From NCBI GenBank assembly GCA_030267565.1, contig BRXU01000002.1, forward strand, positions 7,693,001 to 7,757,000: a DNA stretch of 64,000 bases, read 5' to 3'. Below are positions 58,200-64,000 of the stretch, one piece after another (the first letter of the stretch is position 1; the number at the start of each line of letters is the position of its first letter). A program made the position numbers and the translations under genes. The notes under the pieces were generated by a model. The model made no database searches. It had not been told where the DNA came from and saw only the letters and a list, made by a program, of their open reading frames with translations. The stretch is from Pleodorina starrii. Taxonomy: Eukaryota > Chlorophyta > Chlorophyceae > Chlamydomonadales > Volvocaceae.

Positions 58200-61100
58200 C
58201 TATGGTGGGGGCGGAGGCGGTGGAGGCGGGGGTGGAGGCGGCGGGGGCGGCGGCGGCGGGGAGGACGGAGGCGGTGACCGTTTGCGGCGCGGAGGGGGCG
58301 GCCGTGCCTTGGGGACTGGTGGAGGTCTTGGAGATGGGGGCGGTGAAGGCGGTGGCGGTCTCTGCGGCGGCGACGGTGGCGGCAGGGGAGGGGGCGACGG
58401 CGGTGGTCGGGTGGTGAAAGCGACTGGCGGTGGCGGTGGCGATGGTGGCGGGACCCTGGAAGTGAATGGCGGCGGCGGTGGCGGCGGTGGCGGGACCCTG
58501 AAAGTGAATGGCGGTGGCGGTGGCGGCCGTGGCGGGAACCCGAAAGTGAATGGCGGTGGCGGTGGCGGCCGTGGCGGGAAGCTGAAAGTGAATGGCGGTG
58601 GCGGTGGCGGCCGTGGCGGGAACCCGAAAGTGAATGGCGGTGGCGGTGGCGGCCGTGGCGGGAACCCGAAAGTGAATGGCGGTGGCGGTGGCGGCCGTGG
58701 CGGGAACCCGAAAGTGAATGGCGGTGGCGGTGGCGGCCGTGGCGGGAACCCGAAAGTGAATGGCGGTGGCGGTGGTGGCCGTGGCGGGAACCCGAAAGTG
58801 AATGGCGGTGGCGGTGGCGGCCGTGGCGAGAACCTGAAAGTGAATGGCGGTGGCGGTGATGGTTTCGGCGATGGCGATGGCGAAGGGGCTAGCGGGAGAG
58901 GGGTTGGCGGGGTGGCTGGTGGCGGCGGCGACCTGTGGGGAGGAACGTCGGATTGAACCGATTTAACCGATTTAACCGATTCAACCGATTTATTCCTAGT
59001 AATCCGCCTTGGTTTCGTCAGCAGGTGCGTATGTGTGATGTGACCCAGCCATGTGACGGTATGAAGTACGGTACGGCAGCCGGCTTGCTTAGTTGGTTCC
59101 TTGCCGCGCGCAAAACGCCCTCTAACGCCATGTTCACTCCGCACTAGCTGGCTACGTAGCCAACGATGATAACGAAAAATACGCATGTACCTTTCCTAAA
59201 CAGGCGCATGTCCCCGCAAGCGATTACTGATCACAGAGATCCACGCACTTACTGAGGCGCGTCAATGCACTCGTTCGGCCCGTCCACGAAGCGGCAAACC
59301 TTCACGATGATGCTGCTGTTGCCATTCACCAGACCTGCGGCAGGCAAAGTGACCGAGCTAGTACCGTAGATGGATGCAGGGGTCGATGGGGCGCCAGCAG
59401 CGGAGATACGTGCATATGGTGCGCGGCTCTGCTGATTGATTGCGTGCGTGCGTGGCTAGCTAGCTCCGAAATGACCGACGGAGAGGCATCGAATCGGCCG
59501 GCGGCCTGATGCGTTACGCATATGTATGCGCAAATCTGCGTGTTGGATGGCTGCGTGCGTGGCTGCCAGTTGATGCCTGTCGATCGATGCCTCTGGCCTG
59601 AGGAGTTACGTAGCTGCGCATCTCTGCTGGGTGCATCCGTGCGTGGCTATGTATGGTTTGGATAGATGGCATCTCAGGCGCCTGCGGGCGACGGCGGGCG
59701 TTGCGTACCAGCAGTGATGATGTAGAGGCGGTAGTTGAAGTACGTCACGGAGCTGACGGGGTTGAGCACTCCGAGCAGGGAAACGAACGGGTCGCCAGCA
59801 GCAGCAAAGTCGTTGTCGATCACCTTGTCCAGCTCATGGATATTGAGCTGTGCGTGCAGGCCGCCGGTCGGTTCGAGTACGGGTAGGGTCGGTGCGTGAT
59901 AAGCAAGCTCGTTCGTAGGAAGGCGTTGGTTGAAGCCAGAGCCCGAGACTCACTCCTGAGCATCCGGGGGATAGCTAGGCGGCCTCTGGGCTTACAGCAT
60001 GTAACCATGCATTCCGTCTGCCCAGATATACCAGCAGCGTTACTGTTTTTTGCATTGTGGGGTTTGGTTATCTGCTTTTATCTGTCTCTTTACATGGCAG
60101 ATGCACCTGTATGTCCATGTTTGGAGCGAGCGGGCGAGCAGGCTCGGAACTAACACACCTTTCCATTAAACTCGGGCAGGAGAGCGATGTCCCCCGCGGC
60201 CTTGACTCGCAGGGCCAGGTACATGTTCCTGCGCGTGGCAGCGCAGGCGGCCGCCGGGCGACCAGCCGCCCACGCAGGCGCGCGCGGTGAAACACGCAAT
60301 TGGAGTGTGGCGACGGCGGAGCGACGACGGATGCCCCCACGCAAGTCTGACCTTCTGAAGATACAGGCATGTTGCTAGAAAAGACATCCATGCAAAGCCT
60401 CCGTGCGTGTGACAACGAACTTACTTGGTGTAAGCGGCGCCGAGCCAGTCGGGCTGGATCTTGAGCATGACGCCCGTGGGTCCCCGGTAGGTCGCCGGCA
60501 GCGTGTACGTCTGGAAGGTCCCCGGCGGGAAGGTCGAGGAGTTGAGCTGCGCGCGAGCGTCAGCCCAGCCCAGGCGCCACAGCTCGGGGGCGCTGGGGCA
60601 GCCGCTACCCATGCCCATGGCCGTAGAGTAATCCTCGTACTCGACGCCGTTCCGGTAGCCGTGCCACAGCCCAAAGTTATGCAGCAGCTCCTGCATCACC
60701 GTTCCCTTCTCGTAGATGCCCTGGGTCGCCGGAGGGCGCGGGACAGGGACCCGCAACTAATTAATTAAGCATGGCAGCAGACGTACATACATATACCCAG
60801 CCTTTAGGTACGTACTCTTCGTTCAGTACGCAAGTAATTGTGCCCGCCGGTTGTCGTTGCACCGGCCAATCATAGCAATCGGTGCTTAACTCGTGCAGTA
60901 ATGAACACATACAAACTGGTCTGGTCAATAAATTGGGCTGTCGCTATTCCAGCTACCCACCCATGCACGCCTGGGGACAACTGCCACGTTCATACAGACG
61001 CGTCGGGACACGTGATTTGCGGTGGATGGGCGGGAATGGAATTCGTCCGCATAAGTACCCTAGGTATGTAAACCATTAGTCATACGTGGCTACAACTCTG

Positions 61101-62444
61101 ATTGGCTTAGCTGGCGCTCTCATCATGCGCTCGTTATTCGGAGGCGCCAAAAGGCCGCTATCGATGTATCGATGTATCAATGTAACACAGGCTGACAACT
61201 CACTTGGTTATCCGGCGTGAACCAGGTCCGAGTGCCTGGCAGCTGAGCGAAGCCCGCCCAGTTGCAGATTGGGCCGAAGTCCTTGGGCACCACGTAAACG
61301 AAGTGTGAGAAGGCGGCAGTCTGGATACCTGCGGACGACGCACCAGGCACCCAAGATGTATAAGCTATCTACAGCAGGCAGGTAGGTTCAGGAACCTCTG
61401 CTGCAAGTTGTGTGCAAAATGCTTCCTTGTTTACTCGTCCCGGCCGCCCGACCGACCATCCAAATGGCGACCCCCACCCCCCGCCGAGTAGATTTGATCA
61501 ATCGTCGTCCCGCGCGCCCGTCCGCCAGCCCTCGTTCCCGCCATTTATGTCCCAATGGTGATCGTCCAAGTCCGAACGGATGCGCAACAACAGGAGACAG
61601 CCTGCTGCTGACGGGGCAAGTGGTCGCGCGCATACATGCGGACTGCTGCGAACGAAAACGTATATAGCACATACATACGGCTTCATTCCCGCGCGTGTCT
61701 TCATGCCCCACCGGCGGCGGCAACTTACCTGCCGGCACGTTTGCCATCGCGGCTTCGGCGAGGGCATCCTCGGAACAGTTCATGATCCGCTTTGAGCAGG
61801 GAACCACGATAGGTACCACCTGGTGAGGACGGACGACGATTACATACCCGGCGGGACGATGACGAAAAGGGCACTCATCAGTAGCGTCGATAGATTCACG
61901 TGCGGGCGCGCGGTGCGGGCGGCGTGTGTGGGTACATGGCAAGTGCGCCGCGGGCCGGCGGACAAAGGAGACTTTGATAACAAACAAGCAAACATGCCAT
62001 CAGGGTGCAGGGATGGAGCGAGGCAGACAGATAGACGGAGCCGCTGCTGAGGGTGGGGCCGTAGAGTGCATGTGGGTTTTGTGGTTTGGTGTTATGAGCC
62101 CCGTCCAATAGAAGCGAGCAGCACACACTTCCTCGCAGCAGCAGCCGTTGGACCCGAAGTGCTTTCGTTATATATCTATTCGGCTTGCGTGCTCGCGCAC
62201 CGCAGGCAAGAGGTAACGCGTGGAGCCAAGGGGGCGGTGGGCGTCACGTTACAGCACGTACTGTGCGCGCTATCTAGCTAACTGCTGGACGGACTTGGTG
62301 CGCGGCGGACTGAGCACCCCACCCCACCCAACCCAACCCCACCGTAAGGGACTGCCTGTCGATCACCATGTTGCCGTAGCTGCAGTTCCCGAAGTAGTCG
62401 GCATAACCTCCTGGTGCGAGGAACAAGCTCCGCACCTCCGTCGC
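58200..62444 (-). CDS. M11 (gametolysin/VMP-type) matrix metalloprotease with proline-rich C-terminal tail; N-terminal exons unresolved
   Basis: Phase-compatible exons: 62444-62343 (GGYADYFGNCSYGNMV), 61819-61729, 61328-61204 (WAGFAQLPGTRTW), 60720-60425, 60228-60159, 59847-59709 (NIHELDKVIDNDFAAAGDP), 59334-59253 and 58932-58200. The fourth carries QELLHNFGLWH, the QEXXHXXGXXH zinc motif, and TAMGMG as the Met-turn. In family M11 the Chlamydomonas gametolysin has HEXXH, while Volvox VMPs have QEXXH. The enzymes digest extracellular-matrix/cell-wall proteins during mating, hatching or ECM remodelling. The last exon joins in phase (DAPQ-SPPPPATPP) and encodes about 240 residues of polyproline, including a 14-residue repeat FTFGFPPRPPPPPP, ending at TAG 58202-58200. 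Such rods probably anchor the enzyme in the hydroxyproline-rich matrix. The signal peptide exon, upstream of 62444, was not found. Confidence 0.85.
58430..58856 (-). repeat. 42-bp coding minisatellite in the M11 tail
   Basis: About ten 42-bp units, each encoding FTFGFPPRPPPPPP with small changes (FRFSPR, FSFPPR, FRVPPP). The units are nearly identical in the middle and diverge at both ends. Confidence 0.9.
58956..58992. repeat. (AACCGATTT)n in the last M11 intron
   Basis: Four 9-bp units just upstream (- strand) of the proline-rich exon acceptor. Confidence 0.8.
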
Positions 62445-63440
62445 CTGCGATGCAAAACGTGCGTACGCAATCCATCAAGGTATGTATCCATATGACATGA
62501 TACGCACGTGCGCATGGAAACACACACACAGGGGGTAGGGCCTGACCACCCCATCCTGGCGGTGGTCAACGGCCACTTTCAGTGTGTGCAGCACGCAGGG
62601 ATGGGTATGGAGGGAGGGGGAGGGGAAGTGGAGTGAGGGGATGAAGGGGCTTTAGGGGTGAGGGAGGGAACTTAGGGCGTCGAGGCAGGGAGGCGTGAGA
62701 GGAGGGGAGGAGGAGGGGGGGGTCCTTCGGGTCCGAGAGGACTTAGGGTGCAGAGACCGCCGCGGGCTGCCTTTTGTAGGCGAGGGAGGCTTTAGGGAGC
62801 GGGTTTAGCGAGAGTGAGGCGAGTTGGCGAGGTGCCGCCTAGTGCGAACTATAGCTCCGTCACCTAGCCCGCTGCCGCAAGGCCCGCTCCCGACCTCCTG
62901 CCGCGTCGAGGCCAAGCGGCGCTCTGGAGCTCGGCCTCTAGGGGCCACCCCCCGGCCTCTCCGGGGCCGTCGTAGTAGGAGTAGTAGCAGGGGTAGGGCG
63001 CGCGCTGTCTTGGGTTCTCCTTTGGTGCTGACCGCCCACGAGCCGGACCAAGCTCGGGGCAGGTTCTCAGCGCTTTGTTTTCGCGCCTAGAGGAGCACCG
63101 CCAGCCGGTAGCAGGCCGGCCGGGCGCCCCGGCGCTGCAAGGACCTCAGGGCGGGCAGGACAGCGCGGGCGCCGCGTAGTGCGCCGGCGCGACTGCTGTT
63201 TGTGCGGACGAAGGGCCCAGCTGCCGTATAAGGCAGGCTGTGAGCTCAAGCTTTTGGGGAGCCGCTGCGCCGTACACCCGTATATGGGGTATACGACGCA
63301 GCCAGCTCTGCGTCGAGCAGGAGGGGGTAGCGGCCCCTCACGCCCTTCTCCCACCGCAAGGGGGAGAGTGCTTAGGCGGTCTTTCCGTCGGGGCTGGGTT
63401 AGCAGCCCCTGGCCAGCGTCAGGGCCCGGTCAGATACTGT
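62445..63440. other. Upstream region of the M11 gene
   Basis: A possible upstream exon reads LHTLKVAVDHRQDGV on the - strand at about 62545-62595, but its borders are not clear. 62600-62730 is strongly purine-rich (GGGAGG) on the + strand. No other gene. Confidence 0.35.
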
Positions 63441-63443
63441 AAC

Positions 63444-63444
<1 letters not shown>

Positions 63445-63537
<93 letters not shown>
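63445..63537. repeat. (CA)46 microsatellite
   Basis: A perfect CA run of about 92 bp. Confidence 0.95.
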
Positions 63538-63538
<1 letters not shown>

Positions 63539-64000
63539 TGTCGCGCCGCATACCGACGGCTTTATCGGACGGCGGCGCGGGTGTCCCCGCCCCCGCCCCG
63601 CTCCTTTCTGGACACTCAAAGCCTAACCCCCGATTTTTGCATTCCGGGATGTCGATACATGCTGTGTATGATGACCGCTGCGGCTGCGCAATAACCAGGC
63701 ACCAGGATAGGAGCATACGGCCCCGGGATTGCAGCCACGCGCGGTCTTGAGACCATGCACAGTCCGATGCCGCCCGATGCCGCCCGATGCGTTTATTTGT
63801 AACCCACGCCGCCCGTGATCCAAGCCACTCCATCCCTGTCGACCACGCCCGCAGCCCTGGCCCAGAGCTAGCCAGTCCCACGCACGCAGCGTGGCACGCA
63901 GGAGAGCTAGCTACAGCCTCCTGCTGCTGCGGCTTCGTCCCATCCGTACCCACATTTCCACCGGCGCGGCTAGCGCACTCGGTGCTTGCGCTCAAGCTGA
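63538..64000. other. End of window, no gene recognised
   Basis: A short tandem duplication of GATGCCGCCC occurs at about 63765-63790. No coding exon could be supported. Confidence 0.35.

Noticed and set aside
57476..58417. 313-codon + strand frame ending in Val/Ala/Gly repeats
   Set aside because: Its second half is antisense to polyproline coding sequence and its first half has no recognisable features.
58084..58956. Glycine-rich + strand frame of 290 codons
   Set aside because: It is the antisense of the proline-rich M11 exon, which has a good acceptor and matches the phase of the upstream - strand exon.
59872..59890. tRNA B-box-like GGTTCGAGT
   Set aside because: No A-box, acceptor stem or cloverleaf around it; it lies in an M11 intron.
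63399..63995. 198-codon frame with Cys-Val repeats
   Set aside because: Translation of the CA microsatellite; no other support.

Overview
The window looks like nuclear DNA from a chlorophycean green alga of the Volvocales (the Chlamydomonas-Gonium-Volvox group). Evidence: GC-rich intron-dense genes with GT-AG introns; an M11 (gametolysin/VMP) metalloprotease carrying the QEXXH zinc motif; extracellular proteins with (S)PPPP-type linkers; and a tyrosine-recombinase retroelement with split direct repeats resembling Kangaroo/TOC elements. The species cannot be fixed from sequence alone. This is a repeat-rich accessory region: few intact genes lie among many transposon copies, a large satellite array and a segmental duplication.

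Layout. 1-1408: 3' end of a protein kinase gene (+). 3.7-4.5 kb: a tiny LINE copy with a clean target-site duplication and a tyrosine-recombinase remnant. 5.7-7.8 kb: F-box-like/ankyrin gene (-), whose start codon sits exactly at the insertion site of a 767-bp TA-flanked MITE (7805-8571). 11.3-17.6 kb, 20.9-25.6 kb and 47.1-53.4 kb: three copies of a secreted glyoxal/galactose-oxidase-like gene (all -). Copy 1 looks intact, copy 2 is a deletion pseudogene bounded by transposons on both sides, and copy 3 has a one-base frameshift. 17.9-20.9 kb: two degraded LINE 3' ends (RT thumb, RNase H, C-terminal Cys/His motif, ATT tail). 25.6-26.6 kb: hAT-like element. 27.0-28.3 kb: hypothetical gene (-). 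30.0-30.5 kb: small inverted-repeat element.

31.25-43.11 kb is read here as one YR retroelement. It has terminal repeats B' and A', an internal contiguous A-B, a DIRS-type RT/RNase H remnant (+), a complete tyrosine recombinase ORF (-), and inside it a satellite array of about 7 kb with a 66-67 bp monomer and a 1,989-bp higher-order period. 43.9-45.7 kb: decayed multi-exon gene interrupted by a 242-bp hAT-type MITE with an 8-bp duplication. 45.7-46.3 and 54.1-54.8 kb: LINE tails with very long AAT arrays. 53.4-56.3 kb: PHD-finger fragment, AACG-phased repeats, a telomere-like patch, a long palindrome and microsatellites. 58.2-62.4 kb: the M11 metalloprotease gene (-), whose last exon encodes a proline-rich tail with a 14-residue repeat.

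Working together: the best-supported host genes (oxidase copies and M11 protease) both encode probably secreted proteins with proline-rich modules, in keeping with the hydroxyproline-rich extracellular matrix of volvocine algae. The rest mostly records transposition, template-tail microsatellite growth and segmental duplication. No tRNA, rRNA, CRISPR or bacterial operon was seen.
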